Source: Saccharopolyspora montiporae
Lineage (GTDB): Bacteria > Actinomycetota > Actinomycetes > Mycobacteriales > Pseudonocardiaceae
Reading direction: 5' to 3'
Assembly: GCF_015209505.1 (NCBI RefSeq)
Contig: NZ_JADEYC010000012.1
Location: 1-64,000, forward strand
DNA: 64,000 nucleotides
Both the position numbers and the translations under genes were made by a program. This document shows positions 1 to 7,825 of this stretch, in pieces. Position 1 is the first letter of the stretch. Every line of letters starts with the position of its first letter. The notes below the pieces were generated by a model. The model had not been told where the DNA came from. It was given only the letters and a program-made list of their open reading frames with translations, and ran no database searches.

Positions 1-158
1 AGCACGGATTCCGGCACGTCGACGGCGCACCGGTCGGCCCGCAGGTCTTCGAGGAGATGCGCCGCTCCGCCGACCCCGGGGTGGCCGAATTCCTCGACCT
101 CGCCCGCATCAAGCCGAATACCCTCGGCAACACCCGGATGCTCCTCGAACTCGGCTGA
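1..158 (+). CDS. C-terminal end of a gene that starts outside the window, product unknown
   Basis: Codons starting at position 3 read through 51 residues to a TGA at 156-158, with the strong GC third-position bias of a real gene. The tail is Glu/Arg/Leu rich and ends LLELG. I do not recognise the family from so short a fragment. The next gene starts 124 bp downstream, so this is probably the end of a separate transcription unit. Confidence 0.6.
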   Translation, partial: HGFRHVDGAPVGPQVFEEMRRSADPGVAEFLDLARIKPNTLGNTRMLLELG

Positions 159-282
159 CCGGCCGTAACCCGACCGGACGAGTGCCGTCGACCGTTGATG
201 TACGGCCGCCGCGCAACCGCGACGCACACGCGGGGTTGCCGATATAACACTCCTCGTGATCACCAGCACCGAGGAGGAGCCC

Positions 283-840
283 GTGCACGCACCGTCCACC
301 ATCCGCCGCACCGCCACCGCCGGGGCCGCAACCGCGGCGGCTCTGCTGCTCACCGCAGGTGCAGCGCAGGCCGACCTCGATCCCGAACGGCTGCGGCAGG
401 TCACCGATCAGTACCTGTTCGAACTGGAGCTCGCCGAGTTCACCGCCGTCCGGGAACAGCAGCCGCATCCGGACCAGCTGGACTGGACCTCGGACAGCTG
501 CTCGCTGTCCCCGGACGAACCGCTCGGCCACGACTTCGCCACCAGCTGCGACCGGCACGACTTCGGCTACCGCAACTACACCCGGCAGGAGCGGTTCACC
601 GAACCGAACCGGGAGTTGATCGACGACCGCTTCCGCGACGACATGTACTCGGTCTGCGGCGGCGATCCGCTGTGCCGGGGGACCGCGGACGTGTACCACT
701 TCGCGGTGCGCCAGTTCGGCGGGGTCGCCAACTCGACCGCCCAGGCCATCGAGATGGCCCAGATCGAACCCGGACGCGGGGCCGACGGCGGATTCCGGGC
801 CACCGACGCGCGCGGCGAGCGGGTGCACCTGCCGGGCTGA
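283..840 (+). CDS. Secreted prokaryotic phospholipase A2
   Basis: A 185-residue exported protein predicted to hydrolyse the sn-2 ester of phospholipids outside the cell. Residues 1-28 form a signal peptide: an Arg-containing start, an Ala/Leu-rich core and an AQA cleavage site. The mature part carries the PLA2 signature SCDRHDFGYRNY (Cys, then the catalytic His-Asp pair), and four cysteines are visible, as expected for the bacterial/fungal PLA2 family, which has two disulfides. I chose GTG 283 because GAGGAGGAG sits 3-11 bases upstream. An in-frame GTG at 256 would add nine residues ahead of the signal peptide and has no ribosome binding site. The gene converges on ftsK, with a hairpin between them. 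Family assignment is firm; the substrate is inferred. Confidence 0.88.
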   Translation: MHAPSTIRRTATAGAATAAALLLTAGAAQADLDPERLRQVTDQYLFELELAEFTAVREQQPHPDQLDWTSDSCSLSPDEPLGHDFATSCDRHDFGYRNYTRQERFTEPNRELIDDRFRDDMYSVCGGDPLCRGTADVYHFAVRQFGGVANSTAQAIEMAQIEPGRGADGGFRATDARGERVHLPG

Positions 841-849
841 GGCTCCACC

Positions 850-889
850 GATCGGTGCGGCGGCCGGGCCCGGACCCGTCGCACCGATC
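850..889. terminator. Hairpin between convergent PLA2 and ftsK genes
   Basis: A perfect 10-bp inverted repeat (GATCGGTGCG at 850-859, CGCACCGATC at 880-889) encloses a 20-base GC-rich loop that itself contains CCGGGCCCGG. It lies 10 bp after the PLA2 stop and about 90 bp past the ftsK stop on the other strand, so it could end both transcripts. There is no T-tract, as is common in high-GC actinobacteria. Confidence 0.6.
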
Positions 890-979
890 ACGCGGGATGA
901 AAGGGCGGTCCCCGCAACCGGTTCCGTTCGGCGCGATCCGGAGCACGGAAAGCCCCGGGGAGACGACGTTCCCGCGACG

Positions 980-3520
980 TCAGGACTCCTCGTCGGCCTC
1001 CGGTGGTGGTCCACCGCGGATGGCGGTGAGCGCACCGTCGAGCTCGTCCGGCTTGACCAGCACCTCGCGCGCCTTGGATCCCTCGGAAGGTCCCACCACG
1101 CCACGGGATTCCAGCAGGTCCATCAACCGTCCGGCCTTGGCGAACCCCACCCGCAGCTTGCGCTGCAGCATCGAGGTCGAGCCGAACTGGCTGGTGACCA
1201 CGAGCTCGGTGGCTTGCAGCAGGACGTCGAGGTCGTCGCCGATGTCCGAGTCGACCTGCTTGCTCTCGCCCTGCTTGGCGGTGGTGACGCCCTCGGTGTA
1301 ATCCGGTTCGGCCTGCTCCTTGGTGAACGCGACGATCCGGTGGATCTCGTCGTCGCTGACGAACGAGCCCTGCACCCGGGCGGGCCGGGATCCGCCCATC
1401 GGCAGGTAGAGCGCGTCGCCCATGCCGATGAGCTTCTCCGCGCCGGGCTGGTCCAGGATCACCCGCGAGTCGGTCAGCGAGGAGGTGGCGAACGCCAGCC
1501 GGGACGGGACGTTCGTCTTGATGAGCCCGGTGACCACGTCGACCGACGGGCGCTGCGTGGCGAGCACGAGGTGGATGCCCGCGGCGCGCGCCTTCTGCGT
1601 GATCCGCACGACCGCGTCTTCGACGTCGCGCGGCGCGGTCATCATCAGGTCGGCCAGCTCGTCCACGATCGCCAAGATGTAGGGGTATGGCCGGTATTCG
1701 CGTTCGCTGCCGGGTGGTGCGGTGATCTCCCCGCTGCGCACCTTCGCGTTGAAGTCGTCGATGTGCCGCACCCGGTTGGCCTGCATGTCCTGGTAGCGCT
1801 GCTCCATCTCCTCGACGAGCCAGGCGAGCGCGGCGGCGGCCTTCTTCGGCTGGGTGATGATCGGCGTGATCAGGTGCGGAATGCCCTCGTACGGCGTGAG
1901 TTCGACCATCTTCGGGTCGATCAGGACCATCCGCACCTCCTGCGGAGTGGCCCTGGCCAGCAGTGAGACCAGCATCGAGTTCACGAAGCTCGACTTGCCC
2001 GAACCCGTCGAACCGGCCACCAGCAGGTGCGGCATCTTCGCCAGGTTGGCGGTGACCATGTGGCCCTCGATGTCCTTGCCCAGCCCCATGACCAGCGGGT
2101 GCGAATCATCGGCCGCCTTGGGCGAGCGCAGCACGTCGCCGAGCCGCACCATCTCCCGGTCGGTGTTGGGCACCTCGATGCCGACCGCCGACTTGCCCGG
2201 GATCGGCGCGAGCAGCCGCACGTTGTCCGTGGCCGCGGCGTAGGCGATGTTCTTGGTCAGCTGGGTGATCTTCTCGACCTTGACCCCGGGCCCCAGCTCG
2301 ACCTCGTAGCGGGTGACCGTCGGCCCGCGGACGAATCCGGTCACCTGGGCGTCGATGTTGAACTGCTCCAGCACCCCGGTGATGGCCTCGATCATCGCGT
2401 CGTTGGCCTTGCTGCGGGTCTTGGGCGGTTCGCCGTCGGTGAGCACGTCCAGCGTCGGCAGCCGGTAGTCGCCCTCCACATCCCGGCTGATGGTGATCTT
2501 GTCGTCCGGAGCGGACGCCTGCTCCGGGGCGGCTGCGGGAACGGCGGAGGGCTCGGTCTTGTCCTTGCCGGAGCGCTTGCTCGTGTCCTTGCCGGACCGC
2601 TCCGCCTTCTCCGGCTCCGCCGACTCGTCCAGCGGCAGCTCCGGCTGCTCGGACATGGCCGCCTGGCGCCGCTTCGCCGGCCTACGCAGCTTGACGTCGG
2701 TGGGCTCGCCCTCGGAGGTACCGGCCTCCGGCCGCGTGTCCTCGCCGAACCGGCGGATCCGCGCGGGCACCTCGCGGACCGGCGTGCCGGTGAGCAGCAG
2801 CAGCCCGAACACCCCCACCAGCAGCAGCACCGGAACGGCCACCCACGCGGTGAGCCCGTGCGCGAGCGGTCCGCCCGCCACGAAGCCGAGAGCACCGCCC
2901 GCGTGCGCCCATTCGGCGGTCTCCAGCGGGGACCCGGACAGGATGTGCAGGGTGCCCAGCGTGGTGAAGACCAGCAGCAGGCTGCCGAGCACCACGCGCG
3001 GACGGGCTTCCGGGCTGGTCTCGGTGCGCATCAGCAGCACGGCGACCGCCAGCAGCACCACCGGCAGCACCACAGCCGCGGAACCGATGACCGAACGCAG
3101 CGCCCAGTCCAGCCATTGCCCGACGGGACCACCGGCCCGCCACCACACACCGGCGGCGGCCACCACGGCGATCGTCAGGGAGAACAGCGCCAGCCCGTCC
3201 CTGCGGTGGGCGGCGTCGAGTTCGCGGGTCCGGCCGAGCGCCCGCACGACGCTGCCCAGCCCCCGCGCGAAACCGCCCTGGCGCGCGGACTTCCTCGTCG
3301 CGGTAGAACGCTTCCGCGAGCCGGAGCTGCGCTGGGCCGGTGCGTGCGTCGAACCGGACCGCGGCTTGCTGCTGGTCGACGTTTTCGTCCCGGACGACTT
3401 CTTCCCGGACGACTTGGTGCCGGATGTGGCCCTGGATTTCGACGATCCGCCCCCGGAACCAGCGGAGGCGGATCCCCCGCGCGTTGCGTTGCGTCCCCCG
3501 CTCGATGTCCGGCTCGCCAT
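980..3520 (-). CDS. ftsK: DNA translocase FtsK/SpoIIIE
   Basis: An 846-residue septal DNA pump that moves chromosome ends through the closing division septum. The first ~90 residues are Ser/Lys/Arg rich. About four membrane segments follow, then a charged linker, and then the motor: Walker A GSTGSGKS near residue 505-515, the DPKMVELTPYEGIPHL block, Walker B IVDELADLMM. The C-terminal gamma domain (QFGSTSMLQRKLRVGFAKAG) is the winged helix that reads KOPS-like guide sequences in the family. I start at ATG 3520 (MASRTS). An in-frame upstream ATG at 3640 would extend into the divergent acyltransferase start, so I reject it. Its position downstream of rnj/dapA on the same strand is the usual actinobacterial order. 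Confidence 0.95.
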   Translation of the reverse strand: MASRTSSGGRNATRGGSASAGSGGGSSKSRATSGTKSSGKKSSGTKTSTSSKPRSGSTHAPAQRSSGSRKRSTATRKSARQGGFARGLGSVVRALGRTRELDAAHRRDGLALFSLTIAVVAAAGVWWRAGGPVGQWLDWALRSVIGSAAVVLPVVLLAVAVLLMRTETSPEARPRVVLGSLLLVFTTLGTLHILSGSPLETAEWAHAGGALGFVAGGPLAHGLTAWVAVPVLLLVGVFGLLLLTGTPVREVPARIRRFGEDTRPEAGTSEGEPTDVKLRRPAKRRQAAMSEQPELPLDESAEPEKAERSGKDTSKRSGKDKTEPSAVPAAAPEQASAPDDKITISRDVEGDYRLPTLDVLTDGEPPKTRSKANDAMIEAITGVLEQFNIDAQVTGFVRGPTVTRYEVELGPGVKVEKITQLTKNIAYAAATDNVRLLAPIPGKSAVGIEVPNTDREMVRLGDVLRSPKAADDSHPLVMGLGKDIEGHMVTANLAKMPHLLVAGSTGSGKSSFVNSMLVSLLARATPQEVRMVLIDPKMVELTPYEGIPHLITPIITQPKKAAAALAWLVEEMEQRYQDMQANRVRHIDDFNAKVRSGEITAPPGSEREYRPYPYILAIVDELADLMMTAPRDVEDAVVRITQKARAAGIHLVLATQRPSVDVVTGLIKTNVPSRLAFATSSLTDSRVILDQPGAEKLIGMGDALYLPMGGSRPARVQGSFVSDDEIHRIVAFTKEQAEPDYTEGVTTAKQGESKQVDSDIGDDLDVLLQATELVVTSQFGSTSMLQRKLRVGFAKAGRLMDLLESRGVVGPSEGSKAREVLVKPDELDGALTAIRGGPPPEADEES

Positions 3521-3638
3521 GGGCCACACGGTATCTCCAGCCACCTCTCGCGTCACAACAGCCGCAGCAGGCCCCGGTCCTGCGGGCTGCGCGGTGCGGG
3601 CTGTTGCGGCGTCGTCGCGCGTGCGATCCTCGACCATC

Positions 3639-4475
3639 ATGGTTGCCCTGCCCTCGTCCCCGAACGACCCGACACGCCGAGTCGACCCGGAGCAGCTGTA
3701 CCGCAGCGCTCCCCGGTTGTGGCGGGCGGCGCTGCGGGTGGACCGCCTGGTGGTGGCGGCCACCGGCCGGCTGGAGGTCAGCGGGGACGTGACCGACGCG
3801 GTGCGCGGCGGTCCGGTGCTGCTGGCGGCCAACCACATCGGCAACGTCGACGCGCTGGTGCTGATGGCGGCCTGCGCGCGGCAGCGGATCCCGGTGCGCT
3901 TCCTGGCCACCGGCGGCCTGTTCGACACCCCGGTCCTCGGGCACCTGCTGCGCGCGACCGGTCACGTCCGCGCCGATCGCGGCACCCGGACGGTCGCCGA
4001 GGCGCTCGACCGGGTCGTGCACGCGCTGGCCGACGATCCCCGCCCGGTGCTGGTCTACCCGGAGGGCCGGATCAGCCGGGAACCCGGGCTGTGGCCGGAA
4101 CGCGGCAAGACCGGCATCTCCCGGATGGCGCTGGCCTCGGGCGCCGCGGTGATCCCGGTCAGCCAGTGGGGCGCGCACGAGGCGATCGACTACGGGGCGG
4201 TACGCCCGGGCAGCGCCCGGGACATCCTGGCACTGGCCGGTTCCTGGGTGCGCGCGCTGCGCAGGCGTCCGCGGCTGCGGGTGCACTTCGGCGCTCCGGT
4301 GGACCTGTCCGGGCTGTCAGCCGAACGCACCGGGGACGCCGCTCGCGCCCGGGACCGCATCATGCGGGCGATCACCGCGGGACTGGTGGAGCTGCGCCCG
4401 GACGAACCGGACACCCCGGCCCACGTCGACCCGACCCGGCCCACCACGGGCAAGCGCAGTCCGTGGCGGCCCTGA
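3639..4475 (+). CDS. 1-acyl-glycerol-3-phosphate acyltransferase family protein (PlsC-like)
   Basis: A 278-residue acyltransferase expected to transfer an acyl chain onto a lysophospholipid or related acceptor at the inner membrane face. The block I motif HX4D is present as NHIGNVD near residue 66, and the block III glycerol-phosphate motif appears as YPEGRIS about 75 residues later. No long transmembrane helix stands out apart from a hydrophobic stretch after the HX4D motif, so it is probably peripheral. ATG 3639 is 118 bp from the divergent ftsK start. The gene ends only 3 bp before the convergent permease stop, so the two 3' ends must overlap in RNA. The acyl acceptor cannot be told from sequence; mannoside and lysophosphatidate acyltransferases look alike. 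Confidence 0.82.
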   Translation: MVALPSSPNDPTRRVDPEQLYRSAPRLWRAALRVDRLVVAATGRLEVSGDVTDAVRGGPVLLAANHIGNVDALVLMAACARQRIPVRFLATGGLFDTPVLGHLLRATGHVRADRGTRTVAEALDRVVHALADDPRPVLVYPEGRISREPGLWPERGKTGISRMALASGAAVIPVSQWGAHEAIDYGAVRPGSARDILALAGSWVRALRRRPRLRVHFGAPVDLSGLSAERTGDAARARDRIMRAITAGLVELRPDEPDTPAHVDPTRPTTGKRSPWRP

Positions 4476-4478
4476 CCG

Positions 4479-5816
4479 CTACCCGGACCGCCCCCGGCGC
4501 AGGGCCAGCTGGTTGAGCCCCCAGAACACGAGACCGGTACCGAGCAGCACCGCGACCACGACGTACTCGGCCGGATCGCGACCGGTCAGCGGGCTGGCGA
4601 AGAACGCGCAGCTGAGCGCGCCGAGCACCGGAACCGCCGTGGGCGCGCGGAAGTGCTCGTGGTCGGCGGGTTCCCGCCGCAGCACCAGCACCGCGACGTT
4701 GACCACCGCGAACACGATCAGCAGCAGCAGCGAGGTCGTCCCGCCCAGTGCCGAGATGTCCAGCGCCGCGACCAGTCCGATGCCGAGCAGGCTGGTGAAC
4801 AGGATCGCCGCCCAGGGCGTGCGGCGGGTGCGGTGCACCGTGCCGAAGGCGGCCGGGATGAGCCCTTCCCGCGCCATCCCGTACAGCAACCTGCTGGCCA
4901 TCATCATGTTGATCAGCGCCGAGTTGACCACCGAGAACAGCGCGATCGCCGCGAAGGCCAGCAGCGGGAACCACGGCGCCCCGGCGCGGACGACCTCCAG
5001 CAGCGGCGCGGTGGAGCCCGCCAGCACGTGCACCGGGACCAGCAGCGACGACGCGACGGCCACCAGCAGGTAGATGGCCGCGCAGATGACGATCCCGGTG
5101 AGGATCGCCCGCGGGAAGATCCGCACCGGATCCCGGGTCTCCTCGACCATGTTCACCGAATCCTCGAATCCGACCAGCGAGAAGAAGGCCAGCGCGGTGG
5201 CCGAGGTCACGCCGAAGAACACGCCCGCCTCGGAGTTGACCTCCAGCAACCGCGCGGGTTCGCCCGCGCCCTGCACGACCGCGAGGAACCCGACGGCGAT
5301 CACCACGAGCAGCCCGGTGAGCTCGACGGCGGTCAGCAGCACGTTGAGCTTCACCGATACGCCCACGCCGCGGAAGTTGATCACCGCGATCAGGGCCAGG
5401 AAGCCGAAGGCGACCAGACTCTCCGGCGCGCTGACGAATTCCTGCAGGTAGTCCCCGCTGAACGCTTCCGCCGCCGAGGCCGCCGAGGTGATCCCGGAGC
5501 ACATCACCGCGAAGGCGACCAGGAACGTGAGCAGGTGCACGCCGAACGCGCGGTGGGTGTACAGCGCAGCCCCGGCCGCCCGCGGGTACTTGCCCACGAG
5601 TTCGAGGTAGCTGAACGCGGTCAGGAAGGCCAGCGCGAAGGCGATGAGGAAGGGCAGCCACAGGGCACCGCCGACCAGCCCGGCGACCTTGCCGGTCAGC
5701 GAGTAGATGCTCGCCCCGAGGATGTCGCCCACCACGAACAACAGCAGCAGCTTGGGTCCCATGACGCGGGCCAGCTGCGGCTCGCCGTCCCGTTCCGGGG
5801 TGACCGTCGTCGACAT
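4479..5816 (-). CDS. APC-superfamily amino acid permease
   Basis: A 445-residue integral membrane transporter with about 12 hydrophobic segments. The N-terminal segment has the APC-type unwound helix GDILGASIYSLTGKVAGLVGG, followed by a Pro/Phe-rich TM2 (LWLPFLIAFALAF) and the conserved SLVGFEDSVNMVEE stretch of the basic/APA branch. This places it among proton-coupled amino-acid or amine transporters; substrate not determinable. ATG 5816 gives the usual short polar N-terminus. It is transcribed divergently from an aminotransferase across a 222-bp region with repeated TGCAA half-sites, which suggests the two serve the same amino compound. That link is inferred from position only. Confidence 0.87.
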   Translation of the reverse strand: MSTTVTPERDGEPQLARVMGPKLLLLFVVGDILGASIYSLTGKVAGLVGGALWLPFLIAFALAFLTAFSYLELVGKYPRAAGAALYTHRAFGVHLLTFLVAFAVMCSGITSAASAAEAFSGDYLQEFVSAPESLVAFGFLALIAVINFRGVGVSVKLNVLLTAVELTGLLVVIAVGFLAVVQGAGEPARLLEVNSEAGVFFGVTSATALAFFSLVGFEDSVNMVEETRDPVRIFPRAILTGIVICAAIYLLVAVASSLLVPVHVLAGSTAPLLEVVRAGAPWFPLLAFAAIALFSVVNSALINMMMASRLLYGMAREGLIPAAFGTVHRTRRTPWAAILFTSLLGIGLVAALDISALGGTTSLLLLIVFAVVNVAVLVLRREPADHEHFRAPTAVPVLGALSCAFFASPLTGRDPAEYVVVAVLLGTGLVFWGLNQLALRRGRSG

Positions 5817-5946
5817 GGCAACGGAGTTTGCCTCAGTGACGTATGAGACAACAATAGTTCGCGCATTACGAGCTCGCTGCATCGCCGTTTCCGTCGGCGC
5901 ACCACGAGGATTTCGCTGACCAGCGGATCGAACCCACGAGGAGGCG

Positions 5947-5995
5947 TGCAACTCAGTTTGCAGGGTCCTCTTGCAGTGCATGCCGCGTCGTGCAA
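5947..5995. promoter_or_regulatory. Cluster of TGCAA/TTGCA half-sites between permease and aminotransferase
   Basis: Four half-sites occur in 49 bp: TGCAA 5947-5951, TTGCA 5958-5962, TTGCA 5971-5975 and TGCAA 5991-5995. The outer pair and the inner pair are each arranged as inverted repeats. The region between the divergent starts (5817-6038) is also richer in A+T than its surroundings. Paired half-sites like these suit an Lrp/AsnC- or GntR/MocR-type dimer controlling both genes. No regulator gene is adjacent, so the protein is unknown. Confidence 0.4.
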
Positions 5996-6038
5996 GCCTC
6001 GAATCGGATGACTAGCGTCCGGGGAGGAGCGCGGAACA

Positions 6039-7280
6039 TTGACCCGGCACTCGGCAACACTCGCCGTCAACGAGCGACTGCAGGCCAAGCGGAACGCCGG
6101 CGAGGAGGTGCTGCACCTGGGCTTCGGCGAAGCGGGCCTGCCGGTACCGCCGGGCGCGGCCGAGGTGCTGGCCCGGTCGGCCGGGCACAACGCGTACGGA
6201 CCGGTCGCCGGTTCCGAACGGGCGCGCCGCGCGGCGGCCGGCTTCTTCGACCGCCGAGGACTGCCCACCGATCCCGACCGGGTCCTGTTCGCCCCGGGCA
6301 GCAAGGCGCTGCTGTTCGGCCTGCTCGCCGCACTACCGGGCGGGGTCGTGCTGCCGCAGCCGTCCTGGGTCAGCTACGCGGCGCAGGCCGCGCTGCTGCA
6401 CGAGCGGATCCACTGGGTACCGGTCCCCGCCGAGGCCGGCGGCGTGCCCGATCCGGATCTGCTGGAACGGGCCCTGGTCCGGGCCGAGGCGGACGGACAG
6501 CGGCCAAGCAGCCTGGTGCTCACGCTGCCGGACAACCCGACCGGCACCCTCGCCCCGCCGGACCTGGTGCGCCGGGTGTGCGCGGTCGCCGAACGGCACG
6601 ATCTGCTGGTCATCTCGGACGAGATCTACCGGGATCTGGCTACCGGGGAGCTGCGCAGCCCGGCCGAGCTGCTGCCCGAACGCACCGTGGTCACCTGCGG
6701 GCTGAGCAAGAGCACGGCACTCGGCGGCTACCGCATCGGGTTCGCCCGGCTGCCGACCGGCGAACTCGGCGCGCGGCTGCACGAGGAGCTGCTCGGGATC
6801 GCCAGCGAGATCTGGTCCGGCCTGGCCGCGCCGATGCAGGACGTCGCCGCCTGGGTGCTGGACGATCCCGCCGAGGTCACCGAGCACATCGCCGCGTCCA
6901 GCCGCCTGCACCGCGCGGTGGCCGGAGCCGTGCACGCGGAGTTCCGGACGGCGGGCGCGGTCTGCCGCGAGCCCACCGCCGCGTTCTACCTCTACCCGGA
7001 CCTGGAACCGCTGCGCCCCGCGCTGGCCGCACGCGGCGCGGACACCGGACCCGCGGTCGCCGAACTGCTGCTCGACCGGCACGGCGTGGGCGTGCTCGCC
7101 GGCGCCGAATTCGGCGATCCGGAGCACGCGCTGCGTTTCCGGGTGGCCACCAGCCTGCTCTACGGCGAAACCCCCGAGCAGCGCAGGCAAGCACTGCACA
7201 GCCGAGACCCGTTGGCACTGCCGTGGATCCGCGGCTCGCTCGACAACCTGCGCGCGGCACTGCGGGATGTGGCCGGCTGA
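6039..7280 (+). CDS. Class I/II pyridoxal-phosphate aminotransferase
   Basis: A 413-residue fold-type I PLP enzyme. Visible landmarks are the N-terminal substrate-arm LGFGEAGLPVP, the cofactor-stacking region, DNPTG (Asn contacts the PLP phosphate side), SDEIYRDL (Asp pairs with the pyridine nitrogen, Tyr with O3') and the Schiff-base lysine in GLSKSTALGGYRIGF. A C-terminal Arg (RFRVATS) would bind the substrate carboxylate. The family exchanges an amino group between an amino acid and a 2-oxo acid, so an aspartate/alanine/aromatic-type enzyme is possible. TTG 6039 is chosen because GGGGAGGAG lies about 9 bases upstream. It is divergent from an amino-acid permease and ends at a strong hairpin. 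Confidence 0.87.
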   Translation: MTRHSATLAVNERLQAKRNAGEEVLHLGFGEAGLPVPPGAAEVLARSAGHNAYGPVAGSERARRAAAGFFDRRGLPTDPDRVLFAPGSKALLFGLLAALPGGVVLPQPSWVSYAAQAALLHERIHWVPVPAEAGGVPDPDLLERALVRAEADGQRPSSLVLTLPDNPTGTLAPPDLVRRVCAVAERHDLLVISDEIYRDLATGELRSPAELLPERTVVTCGLSKSTALGGYRIGFARLPTGELGARLHEELLGIASEIWSGLAAPMQDVAAWVLDDPAEVTEHIAASSRLHRAVAGAVHAEFRTAGAVCREPTAAFYLYPDLEPLRPALAARGADTGPAVAELLLDRHGVGVLAGAEFGDPEHALRFRVATSLLYGETPEQRRQALHSRDPLALPWIRGSLDNLRAALRDVAG

Positions 7281-7295
7281 ACCCGCGCACGCGAC

Positions 7296-7331
7296 GGGGC
7301 GCCGGCCTCCCGTACAGGAGACCGGCGCCCC
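7296..7331. terminator. Bidirectional hairpin terminator
   Basis: GGGGCGCCGG at 7296-7305 pairs with CCGGCGCCCC at 7322-7331. After one mismatch the stem continues through CTCC/GGAG, leaving a loop of about six bases. It stands between the aminotransferase stop and the convergent small secreted protein gene, so it can serve both strands. Confidence 0.75.
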
Positions 7332-7356
7332 GTCCGCGGTCCGAAAGGAAGAAGAC

Positions 7357-7596
7357 TCAGTGGTCGTCGATCGGCGCGTTGACACAGTCGGTGTCCTCAG
7401 GCGACCCAACCGAGAGGTTCGCGCCCAGGGCAGCCACGTCGTTGCCGCACAGCTGGACCGGCAAGACGCTGACGTTGTCATCGTTGAGGAGGTTGACCCC
7501 GTCGTTGTCCGCGCTGTCGGCGAACGCCGGAGAACCGATCGCCAACACAGCCGCGGCCGCAGCGGAAACGCCGAGAAGTCGAGTCGTAGTACGCAC
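7357..7596 (-). CDS. Small secreted chaplin-like protein
   Basis: A 79-residue preprotein. Residues 1-27 are a signal peptide (RTTTRLLG, Ala/Val core, AFA cleavage site), leaving a mature peptide of about 52 residues with two cysteines. The mature part has the chaplin-like order VLPVQLCGN...G...C.N (Cys-Gly-Asn, then a second Cys-Val-Asn about 20 residues on). Chaplins coat aerial hyphae and spores in filamentous actinomycetes and assemble as amyloid fibrils. This one is shorter and more acidic (an Asp-rich start and a DDH tail), so it is a divergent member at best. GTG 7596 is preceded by GGAG about 13 bases away. It could also be an unrelated small secreted protein. Confidence 0.6.
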   Translation of the reverse strand: MRTTTRLLGVSAAAAAVLAIGSPAFADSADNDGVNLLNDDNVSVLPVQLCGNDVAALGANLSVGSPEDTDCVNAPIDDH

Positions 7597-7793
7597 CGAA
7601 GACCCCAATCTCCAGAGAGGACATGTCACCGGCGCAATGGACCGCGCTGTTCAGGCGGACACGTTTCCGCGCCGGTGCTTCGTACCTTGGCAGTCACTCC
7701 ACGGGACAGCCCGCTGAGTCCTCCGAACGAGAACCAGGTTCATCCACGGCGGCGAGGAGGTAGACGGTGCGTGACCGGGATCCGGCAGCGGCA

Positions 7794-7818
7794 CTCCGCC
7801 GGATTTCACCCGGCGGAG
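7794..7818 (-). terminator. Hairpin downstream of rnj
   Basis: A perfect 9-bp stem, CTCCGCCGG (7794-7802) with CCGGCGGAG (7810-7818), around a 7-base loop, 8 bp beyond the rnj stop. The remaining 7597-7793 stretch shows no gene and is the promoter side of the chaplin-like gene. Confidence 0.65.
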
Positions 7819-7825
7819 CGGCAAA

